From contig JBBSNY010000006.1 of assembly GCA_038260305.1 (NCBI GenBank), positions 118,202 through 182,201 of the forward strand: a stretch of 64,000 nt of DNA, given 5' to 3'. The notes under the pieces are model-generated. The model was not told the DNA's origin, did no database searches, and saw only the letters and a list, made by a program, of their open reading frames with translations. Shown here piece by piece: positions 34,715 to 43,270 of this stretch (position 1 is its first letter; the number at the start of each line of letters is the position of its first letter). The DNA comes from CADCVQ01 sp038260305 (GTDB lineage Bacteria; Actinomycetota; Thermoleophilia; Solirubrobacterales; Solirubrobacteraceae). A program made the position numbers and the translations under genes.

Positions 34715-35798
34715 CGGCCAGCGCCGCGCGCAGGTCCGCGACGAGGTCGGCGGCCGCTTCGATCCCACACGACAGCCGCACGAGATCGGCCGGGACGGCG
34801 GCGTCGGAGTCCTCGACGGACTGATGCGTCATCGCCTGCGGGACCTCGATCAGCGACTCGACGCCGCCGAGCGACTCGGCGAGCGTGAAGATCTGCGTCG
34901 AGCTCGCGATCGCGACGGCGTCGGGATGGCGGAAGGAGACCATTCCGCCGAAGCCCGGCCAGCGCACGTCGTAGGCGCCCTCGGCTCCGGCTAGGTACTC
35001 GTTGACCGCGGCGCCGTTCTCCGAATGGGCGCGCATCCGCACGTGCAGCGTGCGCAGCCCGCGGTGCACGAGGAAGCAGTCCATCGGGCCGGGCACGGCG
35101 CCGATCGCGTTCTGCACGAAGCGCACGCGCTCGTGCAGGTCGGGCGAGCGCGCGATGACGGCGCCGCCGACGGTGTCCGAATGACCGCCGAGGTACTTCG
35201 TCGTGGAGTGCACGACGGCATCGGCGCCGAGCGTCAGCGGCTGCTGGTTGACCGGCGTCGCGAACGTGTTGTCGACGGCGACGAGCGCGTTGCGCCTGCG
35301 CGCCACGACGCCTGCGATGTCGATGACGTTCAGCAGCGGGTTGGTCGGCGTCTCGACCCAGATCAGGCGCGTGTCGTCGCGCACGGCCGCGGCGAGCGCG
35401 TCGAGGTCGGTCTGATCGACCATCGTGTACTCGAGGCCCCAGCGTGTCAGCACCTTGTCGACGAGCCGGTAGGTGCCGCCGTAGAGGTCGGCCGGGATGA
35501 CGATGTGCCCGCCCGCCTCGGCGACGGCGGTGATGAGCGCGTGCGTCGCCGCCATGCCGCTGGAGAACGCGCTGCCGAGGCCGCCCTCGAGCTCGCCGAG
35601 CGCGGTCTCGAGCGCCGCGCGTGTCGGGTTCGCCGAGCGCGCGTAGTCGTACTCCTCGACGAATGCACCCGGCGCGCTCTGGGCGAACGTCGAGGTCTGG
35701 TGGATCGCGGGGATGACCGAGCCGAAGTGCGGGTCGGGATCGAGACCCGCGTGGACCACGCGGGTGGCGAACGCTGCGTCGTGCGGGACCTTGCTCAT
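34680..35798 (-). CDS. metB: cystathionine gamma-synthase/gamma-lyase (PLP)
   Basis: A 372-residue PLP enzyme of the Cys/Met metabolism family. The cofactor lysine is Lys201 in HSTTKYLGGHSD. The phosphate-binding SSGMAATHALI, YGGTYRLVD and AVDNTFATP are present. It starts inside the stop codon of the cystathionine beta-synthase gene (ATGA). Co-transcription with cbs indicates reverse transsulfuration, in which cystathionine is cleaved to cysteine, so gamma-lyase activity is probable. Sequence alone does not separate MetB from a lyase. Confidence 0.9.
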   Translation of the reverse strand: MSKVPHDAAFATRVVHAGLDPDPHFGSVIPAIHQTSTFAQSAPGAFVEEYDYARSANPTRAALETALGELEGGLGSAFSSGMAATHALITAVAEAGGHIVIPADLYGGTYRLVDKVLTRWGLEYTMVDQTDLDALAAAVRDDTRLIWVETPTNPLLNVIDIAGVVARRRNALVAVDNTFATPVNQQPLTLGADAVVHSTTKYLGGHSDTVGGAVIARSPDLHERVRFVQNAIGAVPGPMDCFLVHRGLRTLHVRMRAHSENGAAVNEYLAGAEGAYDVRWPGFGGMVSFRHPDAVAIASSTQIFTLAESLGGVESLIEVPQAMTHQSVEDSDAAVPADLVRLSCGIEAAADLVADLRAALAVSRAAAPAHSR

Positions 35799-37198
35799 CG
35801 TGCCAGTGCCTCCAGGAGATCGGCGCGCGTCAGGATGCCGGCCGGGCGCCCGTCGAGGGTGACGAGGAGCGCCTCGCGGTCGCCGGCCAGCAGGCCGACC
35901 GCCTCCTCGATGAGATCGGACGCCGCGACGGCGGGAAAGGGGGCGCTCATCATGTCGACGACCTTCGCCCCGAGCAGCGCCGGGTCCTCGATGACGTGGC
36001 GCAGGAGGCCGCGCTCGGAGATCGAGCCGACGACGGCCGAGGCGTCGTGCGCCGAGACGACCGGGAGCTGCGAGACGCTGTGCTCGTTGAGCAGCGCGAC
36101 GGCGTCACGGACTTCGTCGTGCGCGCTGACCGTGACGAGCGGCGGGATGTCCGAGCCGGCCTGCTTGCGCATCAGGACGTCGGCGATCGTGACGTTCTCT
36201 GAGCGCTCGATGAAGCCGAACTGCGTCATCCAGGCGTCGTTGTAGATCTTCGACAGGTACGAGCGGCCGCCGTCGGGCAGGATCACGACGACGAGCGCCT
36301 GTGGATCGTCGATCCCGCGCGCGACCTCGAGCGCGGCGAAGGCCGCCAGCCCGCACGAGCCGCCGGTCAGCAGGCCCTCCTTGTGCGCGAGCCGGCGCGT
36401 CATGAGGAACGCGTCGCGGTCGGACACCGTCACGTAGCGGTCGACGATGGTCGGGTCGAACGTCGCGGGCCAGAAGTCCTCGCCGACGCCTTCGAGCAGG
36501 TACTGCTTCGGCCCCTCGGGCCCGGCCGTGTAGATCGAGCCGGCGGGGTCGGCGCCGATGACCTCGATCCGCGGGTTACGTTCCTTGAGGTAACGGCCCG
36601 TGCCGGTGATCGTGCCGCCCGTACCGACGCCGACGACGAGGTGCGTGATCGCGCCGCCCGTCTGCTCCCAGATCTCGGGCCCGGTCGTCGCGTAGTGCGC
36701 CTGCGGGTTGGCGGCATTCGCGTACTGGTTGGGTCGAAAGCCGCCCGGGATCTCGCTCGCCAGGCGCTCGGCGACCTTGTAGTAGGACTCCGGCGATTCC
36801 GGATCGACCTCGGTCGGCGTCACGACGACCTCGGCCCCATAGGCGCGCAGCAGGTCCATCTTCTCCTTGGACTGCTTGTCGGGCATGACTGCGATGACGC
36901 GGTAGCCCCGCAGGCGCGCGGCGATCGCGAGGCCGGTGCCGGTGTTGCCCGACGTCGGCTCGACGATCGTGCCGCCAGGCTTCAGCAGCCCGTCGCGCTC
37001 GGCGGCGTCGATCATCGCGACGGCGACGCGATCCTTGATCGACCCGCCGGGGTTGAGGTACTCGACCTTCGCGACGACCTGCGGGGTCAGCCCTGCGGCG
37101 AGGCGCGACAGCCGCACGAGCGGCGTGCGCCCGACGGCGTCGAGGATCGAGTCGTCGATCTGCTGGCCGGCGGGGGCGGCGGGCTTCGCGGTTGCCAT
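35795..37198 (-). CDS. cbs: cystathionine beta-synthase with C-terminal CBS domain pair
   Basis: The 467-residue enzyme condenses serine with homocysteine to cystathionine using PLP. The catalytic core has Lys55 in NPGGSIKDRVAV, substrate loop EPTSGNTGTGLA, and phosphate-binding GVGTGGTITGTGR. Two CBS domains occupy about 335-465, a regulatory Bateman module that binds adenosyl ligands in relatives. No N-terminal haem domain is present. The ATG at 37198 follows GAGGACGAG. It is followed in operon by metB. Confidence 0.93.
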   Translation of the reverse strand: MATAKPAAPAGQQIDDSILDAVGRTPLVRLSRLAAGLTPQVVAKVEYLNPGGSIKDRVAVAMIDAAERDGLLKPGGTIVEPTSGNTGTGLAIAARLRGYRVIAVMPDKQSKEKMDLLRAYGAEVVVTPTEVDPESPESYYKVAERLASEIPGGFRPNQYANAANPQAHYATTGPEIWEQTGGAITHLVVGVGTGGTITGTGRYLKERNPRIEVIGADPAGSIYTAGPEGPKQYLLEGVGEDFWPATFDPTIVDRYVTVSDRDAFLMTRRLAHKEGLLTGGSCGLAAFAALEVARGIDDPQALVVVILPDGGRSYLSKIYNDAWMTQFGFIERSENVTIADVLMRKQAGSDIPPLVTVSAHDEVRDAVALLNEHSVSQLPVVSAHDASAVVGSISERGLLRHVIEDPALLGAKVVDMMSAPFPAVAASDLIEEAVGLLAGDREALLVTLDGRPAGILTRADLLEALAR

Positions 37199-37241
37199 CT
37201 CGTCCTCGGACTCTACGCCGCGCCCGGCTACGCTCGAACCG

Positions 37242-37679
37242 ATGGCACGCGCGATCGGCATCAATCATGTGGCGCTCGAGGTCGGCGACATCGACGAGGC
37301 GCTCGCGTTCTACGCGCGCTTCGTGGACTTCGAGCTGCGCGGCAAGCGTCCGACGATGGCCTGGCTGGACCTCGGCGACCAGTTCCTCGCCCTGTCCGCA
37401 CCCCGCACCCAGGGACCGGACGACGGCCGCCACTTCGGCCTCGTCGTCGACGACAAGGAGACCGTCCGCGCGGCGCTCGCTGAAGCCGGGATCGACGTGG
37501 CGCCCAGCGGCGGGCTGCGCTTCGTCGACCCGTGGGGCAACGTCGTCGAGGTGGTCGACTACCGCGACGTCCAGTTCTCCAAGACGCCCGAGGTGCTGGC
37601 CGCGCTCGTCCCCGAGGGCCTGGAGAAGTCCGCCGCGGCGCGCGAGGAGCTCGAGCGCAAGGGGCTCGGTACCTCGTAG
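37242..37679 (+). CDS. VOC-family protein
   Basis: A 145-residue vicinal-oxygen-chelate protein. It has the paired motifs GINHVALEVGDIDEALAFYA and PWGNVVEVVDYRD, and a charged helical tail of about 25 residues. It diverges from cbs with only 43 bases between starts, so shared control is possible. It is followed ten bases later by the carbonic anhydrase gene. Substrate unknown. Confidence 0.85.
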   Translation: MARAIGINHVALEVGDIDEALAFYARFVDFELRGKRPTMAWLDLGDQFLALSAPRTQGPDDGRHFGLVVDDKETVRAALAEAGIDVAPSGGLRFVDPWGNVVEVVDYRDVQFSKTPEVLAALVPEGLEKSAAAREELERKGLGTS

Positions 37680-37689
37680 GGTTCCGGGT

Positions 37690-38196
37690 ATGGACGCCAT
37701 CGACGACCTGCTGCGCAACAACCGGGCCTTTGCCGACGGACTGCCGGCGCAGCACCTGCCGCGCCAGCCCAAGCGCCAACTCGTGATCGTGACCTGCATG
37801 GACTCGCGCCTGGACGTCTTCAAGGCGCTGGGCCTGCAGGAGGGCGAGGCGCACATCCTGCGCAACGCCGGCGGCGTCATCACCGACGACATCATCCGCT
37901 CGGTCGCCATCTCACAGCGGCGCATGGGCACGCGCGAGGTCATGCTCATGCACCACACCGATTGCGGCATGCAGACGCTCACCGACGACGGCTTCCGCGC
38001 CGAGCTGCAGCAGGCGACGGGCGTCGCGCCGGCGTTCGCGATCGAGTCCTTCACGGACCTCGACGCCGACGTGCGCCAGTCGATCCTGCGCGTGCGCCGC
38101 TCGGAGTTCATCCTGTACCGCGACCTCGTGCGCGGCTTCGTCTACGACGTCGACACGCACCGCATGCGGGAGATCGACGTCGAAGGGGAGGGATAA
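37690..38196 (+). CDS. beta-class carbonic anhydrase
   Basis: The 168-residue enzyme interconverts carbon dioxide and bicarbonate. Zinc ligands are Cys36 and the Asp38-Arg40 dyad in CMDSRLD, and His89 with Cys92 in HHTDCGM. The short length and RNAGGVITDDIIRS match the Rv1284-type (CanA) group. It probably shares a transcript with the flanking VOC and SRPBCC genes. Confidence 0.92.
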   Translation: MDAIDDLLRNNRAFADGLPAQHLPRQPKRQLVIVTCMDSRLDVFKALGLQEGEAHILRNAGGVITDDIIRSVAISQRRMGTREVMLMHHTDCGMQTLTDDGFRAELQQATGVAPAFAIESFTDLDADVRQSILRVRRSEFILYRDLVRGFVYDVDTHRMREIDVEGEG

Positions 38197-38203
38197 TCGG
38201 ACG

Positions 38204-38656
38204 ATGGGAACCATTCACGTCGCACAGGAGGCCCAGGTCGGCGCTCCCGCAGACCTCACGTACCGGCTGATCGCCGACGACACGCACCATCAGCGGTTCC
38301 TGCCCGACAGCTTCTCGGACTTCGAGACGCTCGAGGGCGGGGTCGGCGACGGAACCCTGCACCGCTTCAAGTTCGACTCCGGGCGCAGCGTGCGCGAGTA
38401 CCGCATGCGCGTGTCCGAGCCGGAGCCGGGACGCGTCCTGACCGAGACGGACGAGGGCTCGTCGCTCTCCACGACGTTCACGGTCACGCCGTCGGGCGAC
38501 GGCTGCCTCGTGAAGATCGCGACGCAATGGACCGGAGCAGGCGGAATCGGTGGGTTCTTCGAGCGCACGTTCGCGCCGAAGGTCCTGCGCGGGATCTATG
38601 CCGATGAGCTGTCGCGCTTGGACACCTACGCGCGCGAGCAGGCGGCCGCAGGCTGA
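38204..38656 (+). CDS. SRPBCC (START/Bet v1-fold) protein
   Basis: The 150-residue protein resembles polyketide cyclase/dehydrase-like lipid-binding proteins. It opens with AQEAQVGAPADLTYRLIADD, where a first beta strand and helix are followed by PDSFSDFETLEGG. A long C-terminal helix (LRGIYADELSRLDTYAREQ) closes the cavity. The ligand is unknown. It starts eight bases after the carbonic anhydrase. Confidence 0.85.
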   Translation: MGTIHVAQEAQVGAPADLTYRLIADDTHHQRFLPDSFSDFETLEGGVGDGTLHRFKFDSGRSVREYRMRVSEPEPGRVLTETDEGSSLSTTFTVTPSGDGCLVKIATQWTGAGGIGGFFERTFAPKVLRGIYADELSRLDTYAREQAAAG

Positions 38657-38668
38657 CCTACGCCCGCG

Positions 38669-39556
<888 letters not shown>

Positions 39557-39577
39557 CGCGACGATTAGGCTATAGCC

Positions 39578-39955
39578 GTGCGCTTCGTGGACGCCTTCCT
39601 GGACGAGGGGATCGACCCCGAGCCGACCGATCACGACTTCGTGCTGACCTGCATGTGCGGCATGGACCAGCGCCTCGACGAGATGGATCTCGACGACGAG
39701 TTCGACGGCCTGCTGCTGTACGAGTGCACGCGCTGCGCCAACAGCCTCGTCGGGATCATGCTCGACAGCGCCGCGACCGACCTGTGGGTGTCGACCGCCG
39801 GCATGACGCGTCGACTGGAGGTCGGCGGGCACCGCCGCAACGGCTTCGTCATCGGCTCGAGGGTCGACGTCGCCCTGCGCCCGCCCGATGTCGACGGCGA
39901 CCTCGTCTTCGTCCCCTCGACGCCGAACTTCTTCGCGACGCTGCGCAACCTGTAA
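39578..39955 (+). CDS. small cysteine-containing conserved protein
   Basis: The 125-residue acidic protein has a cysteine set CMCGM at about 25-29 and CTRCAN at about 50, which could hold a zinc ion. WVSTAGMTRRLEVGGHRRNG and a beta-rich C-terminus follow. Family not recognised. The start is GTG. It diverges from the SEC-C gene with 21 bases between, so the two share a promoter region. Confidence 0.7.
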   Translation: MRFVDAFLDEGIDPEPTDHDFVLTCMCGMDQRLDEMDLDDEFDGLLLYECTRCANSLVGIMLDSAATDLWVSTAGMTRRLEVGGHRRNGFVIGSRVDVALRPPDVDGDLVFVPSTPNFFATLRNL

Positions 39956-40010
39956 CGCACGGCCTCCTCGCGCGACTGGAGGAGTGGACCCGCCCACAGC
40001 CGAGGAGACG

Positions 40011-40772
40011 ATGATGGCCGACCTGACCGAGCTCGACGAGCAGCTCTGCGAGACCTCGCAGTGGGACTTCTCGGATCTGCGCGCCCTGTACATCAACTGC
40101 ACGCTGAAGCGCTCGCCGGAGCCGTCGCACACGCAGGCTCTCGCCGACCGCTCGATCGCGATCCTCGAGAAAAACGGCGTGACGGTCGACGTCATCCGCG
40201 CGATCGATCATCAGATCGCGACCGGCGTCTACGGAGACATGACCGAGCACGGCTGGGATGTCGACGAGTGGCCGGCGATCTACGAGCAGGTGATGGCCGC
40301 GAACATCCTCGTCCTCGTCGCGCCGATCTGGCTCGGCGACAAGTCCTCCGTCTGCACGCAGATCATCGAGCGCCTGTACGCCAACAGCAGCCTGCTCAAC
40401 GACGCGGGGCAGTGGGCGTACTACGGCCGCGTCGGCGGCTGCCTGATCACCGGCAACGAGGACGGCGCGAAGCACTGCGCGATGAACATCCTCTACTCGC
40501 TGCAGCACCTCGGCTACGTGATCCCGCCGCAAGCCGACTCGTGCTGGCTCGGCGAGGCGGGACCGGGTCCGAGCTACTCCGACCCCGGCTCGGGCGGCCC
40601 GGAGAACGAGTTCACGAACCGCAACACGGCGTTCATGACCTGGAACCTCATGCACATGGCGCGCATGCTCAAGGACGCCGGCGGCATCCCGGCGCACGGC
40701 AACCAGCGCGCGAAGTGGGACGCCGGCTGCCGCTTCGACTACCCGAACCCGAGCACCGCTAGACCGTTTTGA
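40011..40772 (+). CDS. NADPH-dependent FMN reductase / flavodoxin-fold protein
   Basis: The 253-residue protein has a flavodoxin-like fold. It contains the first strand ALYINCTLKRSPEPSHTQ with a phosphate loop, LVLVAPIWLGDKSSVCTQII, and GGCLITGNEDGAKHC. The extended C-terminal region ending FTNRNTAFMTWNLMHMARML is typical of the NAD(P)H-dependent oxidoreductase group. GAGGAG precedes ATG 40011 by three bases; ATG 40014 gives better spacing. Probably reduces a quinone or azo compound; unproven. Confidence 0.85.
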   Translation: MMADLTELDEQLCETSQWDFSDLRALYINCTLKRSPEPSHTQALADRSIAILEKNGVTVDVIRAIDHQIATGVYGDMTEHGWDVDEWPAIYEQVMAANILVLVAPIWLGDKSSVCTQIIERLYANSSLLNDAGQWAYYGRVGGCLITGNEDGAKHCAMNILYSLQHLGYVIPPQADSCWLGEAGPGPSYSDPGSGGPENEFTNRNTAFMTWNLMHMARMLKDAGGIPAHGNQRAKWDAGCRFDYPNPSTARPF

Positions 40773-40800
40773 AGCAAGTCGCGGCGGCGATACCGCTATT

Positions 40801-40822
40801 CGCACTGTGAATACACAGTGCG
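40801..40822. promoter_or_regulatory. 22-bp perfect inverted repeat, likely PadR operator
   Basis: CGCACTGTG and CACAGTGCG are exactly complementary around AATA, ending 12 bases before the padR ATG. PadR proteins usually repress their own promoter through such sites. The position over the likely start-site region supports autoregulation. Confidence 0.6.
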
Positions 40823-40834
40823 TATAGTCGCCGT

Positions 40835-41380
40835 ATGGCGACGAACGAAGTTCTCCTCGCGCTCCTGCGCCGCGGCCCCGCCCACGGCTACGACCTGAAG
40901 CGCGACCACGACGCGTGGTTCCCCGACGCGCGTCCGCTCGCCTTTGGGCAGGTCTACGCGACGCTTGGCCGGCTCGAGCGCGGCGGGCTCGTCGAGGTGC
41001 TCGAGACGCGCACCGGCGGCGGCCCCGAGCGCACGGTCTACGCGCTCACCGACGGCGGCCACCGCGAGCTCGACGCGTGGCTCGCCGAGCCCGCGGCCGC
41101 CGCCGCGTCGAGCACCGACGAGATCGTGCGAAAGACCGTCGCGGCGCTGCGCATCGGCGGCGATCCGAGCGCGTTCCTCGCCCGCCAGCGCACGGCGCAC
41201 CTACGCCGGATGCGCGAGCTCGGCGCCCATCCCCCCGAGACCGACCCGGCCGCGCGACTCGCGCGCGACCACCTCGTCGCCCATCTCGATGCCGACCTGC
41301 GCTGGCTCGAGACCGCCACGGCACGCGTCGCGACCACCACCTTGCACGCAGATACGACGCCCGAGGAGGCGATCCGATGA
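40835..41380 (+). CDS. PadR-family transcriptional regulator
   Basis: A 181-residue regulator with an N-terminal winged helix (EVLLALLRRGPAHGYDLKRD, FGQVYATLGRLERGGLVEV, wing GGGPERTVYALT) and a C-terminal helical Vir-type dimer domain. Such PadR proteins usually control an adjacent ABC exporter. Here the next start overlaps its stop (ATGA), but that frame ends after 13 codons, so the partner gene is lost. Confidence 0.92.
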   Translation: MATNEVLLALLRRGPAHGYDLKRDHDAWFPDARPLAFGQVYATLGRLERGGLVEVLETRTGGGPERTVYALTDGGHRELDAWLAEPAAAAASSTDEIVRKTVAALRIGGDPSAFLARQRTAHLRRMRELGAHPPETDPAARLARDHLVAHLDADLRWLETATARVATTTLHADTTPEEAIR

Positions 41381-41418
41381 GCCCCGAGCCGTCGACGCAA
41401 TGCTGGCGCGCCTCGTGA
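41377..41418 (+). pseudogene. 13-codon stub of a lost partner gene
   Basis: The frame MSPEPSTQCWRAS starts in the padR stop (ATGA) and ends at once. The translational coupling shows that a second gene of the operon once began here. Following sequence to 41563 has no homologous continuation in any frame. Confidence 0.35.
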
Positions 41419-41563
41419 TCGCCTGCGCGGAGGTGCTCGGCCGGCGTCGCGGCGCGGAGGCGCTGCTCGCCAGTCGGCGGCTGCGCCGACCGGCGGTCGG
41501 CCGGTTGCGTCGCCGGTGTGCTGCTCGTGTGCGGCGTCGAGGGGCATGCTCGCCTTCTCAAAG

Positions 41564-41773
41564 ATGTCCGACCGGCCGGACGGCGGGAGCGAGGCGTTCC
41601 ATCTGACCGGCTACGGGACGGCGCTCGGCCTGCTCGCGCGCGTCGTCCTGCCCGGCGTGCTCGTGGCGCTCGTCGCGGGCTTCGCGCTGTACGGCGCCGC
41701 GCGCCTGGCCGCCCGCCTGCTGCGCTCGATGATCGCCGCCGCGATCGATCCCGAGAACCTGCGGGTGGCGTGA
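41564..41773 (+). CDS. possible small membrane protein
   Basis: A 69-residue frame (MSDRPDGGSEAFHLTGYGTA) contains one strong membrane span, RVVLPGVLVALVAGFALYGA, then a basic amphipathic tail ending IDPENLRVA. No ribosome-binding site stands out and no family is recognised. It might be the C-terminal remainder of a larger membrane protein lost together with the padR partner. Confidence 0.4.
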   Translation: MSDRPDGGSEAFHLTGYGTALGLLARVVLPGVLVALVAGFALYGAARLAARLLRSMIAAAIDPENLRVA

Positions 41774-42094
41774 CGCGGCGACCGCGGACTTCACCGTCGC
41801 TCGACGAGCGCCGCGACTAGCGGCAGACGCTCGACGACAAGGTCGCTTCGGTGCAGCGGGCTGCTCGACGCCGACGCATGACCGCACCGGCAGCCGGAAT
41901 CCATCGACGATCACCGCCTGGCCGAGCCTCAGGTCAACCGCACGCCGGCCGACCGCGCTGGGTCTGGGTGTACAGCGGCCGGCCAGCGCGCGGACCCCGC
42001 CACGGATTAGGGGAAGGCGGCGGGTGCCGATCTGACGTCGACGGCGGCCGTCGTCGCCCCGTGTCCCCGTTGGCTCGGACGACCCCGGCATCGC
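41774..42094. other. intergenic stretch, no gene seen
   Basis: About 320 bases between the small membrane frame and the XRE promoter region. Open frames on both strands lack starts with ribosome-binding sites and protein-like patterns. The only clear structure is the repeat cluster at its right edge. Confidence 0.4.
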
Positions 42095-42124
42095 CATACG
42101 CTCGATCGGCGTATGAAGCGTATG
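42095..42124. promoter_or_regulatory. inverted plus direct GCGTATG repeats upstream of XRE gene
   Basis: CATACGC at 42095-42101 and GCGTATG at 42109-42115 form a perfect inverted repeat with a seven-base spacer. A third copy GCGTATG follows at 42118-42124. The cluster ends about 42 bases before the XRE regulator start and is a candidate autoregulatory operator. Confidence 0.5.
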
Positions 42125-42166
42125 CTCACGTTCCGGGCGTTGTCAAGGGGGTGTCCGACGAGTTGT

Positions 42167-42565
42167 ATGCCGCCGGTGCCCAAGCTCATCCGCGAGGCGC
42201 TGCGCGAACTGCGCGAGGAGCGCGGGCTCAGCCGCTCGCAGCTCTCGCGCCGGACGGTCGCCGTAGGCGATCCCGGTGTCTCGGAGTCGACGATCGAAGC
42301 GCTTGAGACGAAGCCCGGTCGCGTGCCCGACGCGACGACGATCGAGACGCTGGCCCGCACGCTCGACATCGGACCCGACACGTTCTATGAGTACCCGATC
42401 GCCGTCGCGCGGCGCGACGCGCGCGGTCGCAAGCCCGACGCAACCGTCACTCGCGAGCGCGAGGCAGCGGCGCTACGGGGGCGAGCCCAGCAGCGCAGCG
42501 GGCGTCCCGCAGACGCTCCCGATACCACGCCCGCTCGTCGTGATCGTGGGGATCGAGCATCGTGA
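42167..42565 (+). CDS. XRE-family helix-turn-helix regulator
   Basis: A 132-residue DNA-binding protein. The HTH_XRE domain lies at about 6-65: LIREALRELREERGLSRSQL, then SESTIEALETKPGRVPDATT, and LARTLDIGPDTFYEYPIA. A basic, low-complexity tail of about 60 residues follows. ATG 42167 (MPPVPKLI) fits the HTH boundary; the frame opens at 42113. The partner or target is unknown, but the GCGTATG repeats upstream suggest self-regulation. Confidence 0.75.
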   Translation: MPPVPKLIREALRELREERGLSRSQLSRRTVAVGDPGVSESTIEALETKPGRVPDATTIETLARTLDIGPDTFYEYPIAVARRDARGRKPDATVTREREAAALRGRAQQRSGRPADAPDTTPARRDRGDRAS

Positions 42566-42575
42566 GCGCGCGTTC

Positions 42576-42689
42576 TTAGGCCGCGGCGATCTCGCGCAGC
42601 GCGGCGTCGCGGGTGGTCTGGAAGTCCTCGGCGCGGGACGGTGCACCGCCCTCGACGAGCGCGAGGAGCGGGAGCTGGATGTGCTTCAT
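42576..42689 (-). CDS. 37-residue microprotein with strong ribosome-binding site
   Basis: The frame MKHIQLPLLALVEGGAPSRA, then EDFQTTRDAALREIAAA, is preceded by GGAGG at five bases. Codon bias matches neighbours and the C-terminal half is a predicted amphipathic helix. It may be a genuine small protein or the start of a gene whose remainder has been lost. No function can be assigned. Confidence 0.4.
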   Translation of the reverse strand: MKHIQLPLLALVEGGAPSRAEDFQTTRDAALREIAAA

Positions 42690-42828
42690 CGACGCCTCCG
42701 GTGCGCCGGCCGCTTCACTGCCTCCCGAACCCGCGCACGAAAGACCCCGGGTCCGCGGCGGCGTTCGCTGCCCGAGATCCGCCAACGTAGCTCGCGCGGC
42801 GGATGGAGCCGCGCCGCTGCGGCGGGGG

Positions 42829-43218
42829 CTACTCGGCCTGCCGGCCGAGGATCGTGACGAAGCGCTCGACGCGCTTGCGCTCCTCGTCGGTCAGCGGCTC
42901 GGCGGCCTCGACGAGCAGCGTCATCGGGCCGCGGTCGTGCGCCCAGCGCCGCGAGGCGTCGCCGAAGGCGGGCGCGACCCAGACGAGCGGCTTGGAGCCG
43001 GCGTAGCGCACGATCGTGCGCTCCTGCTCGTCGACGTCCGCCTCGGCGCGCAGGAGCGTCACCGTCACGAGGTCGAGGCCGTGGGCGAGCGCGGAGATGG
43101 CCTCCAGGCCGCCGGCGTCGACGAGCAGGGCGAGCTCGCCCTCCTCGACCATCGTGCCGACCCAGCCTTCGGGTGCGCCGTCGAGGTTGCCGGGCGTGCA
43201 GACGAGGCGAAAGAGCAT
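42829..43218 (-). CDS. conserved protein of unknown function
   Basis: A 129-residue protein (MLFRLVCTPGNLDGAPEGWV) with alternating strands and helices and an acidic surface. It ends DEERKRVERFVTILGRQAE. It is not recognised. The region just upstream is GC-rich and antisense-open, so the ATG at 43218 was chosen as the first with a coherent N-terminus. It is downstream of the ECF sigma gene on the same strand, 50 bases away. Confidence 0.55.
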   Translation of the reverse strand: MLFRLVCTPGNLDGAPEGWVGTMVEEGELALLVDAGGLEAISALAHGLDLVTVTLLRAEADVDEQERTIVRYAGSKPLVWVAPAFGDASRRWAHDRGPMTLLVEAAEPLTDEERKRVERFVTILGRQAE

Positions 43219-43270
43219 CGGGCGCACGGTACATCGTCGGCCGCGCGCCAAGCCTCGCGGCCCGCCGCCG

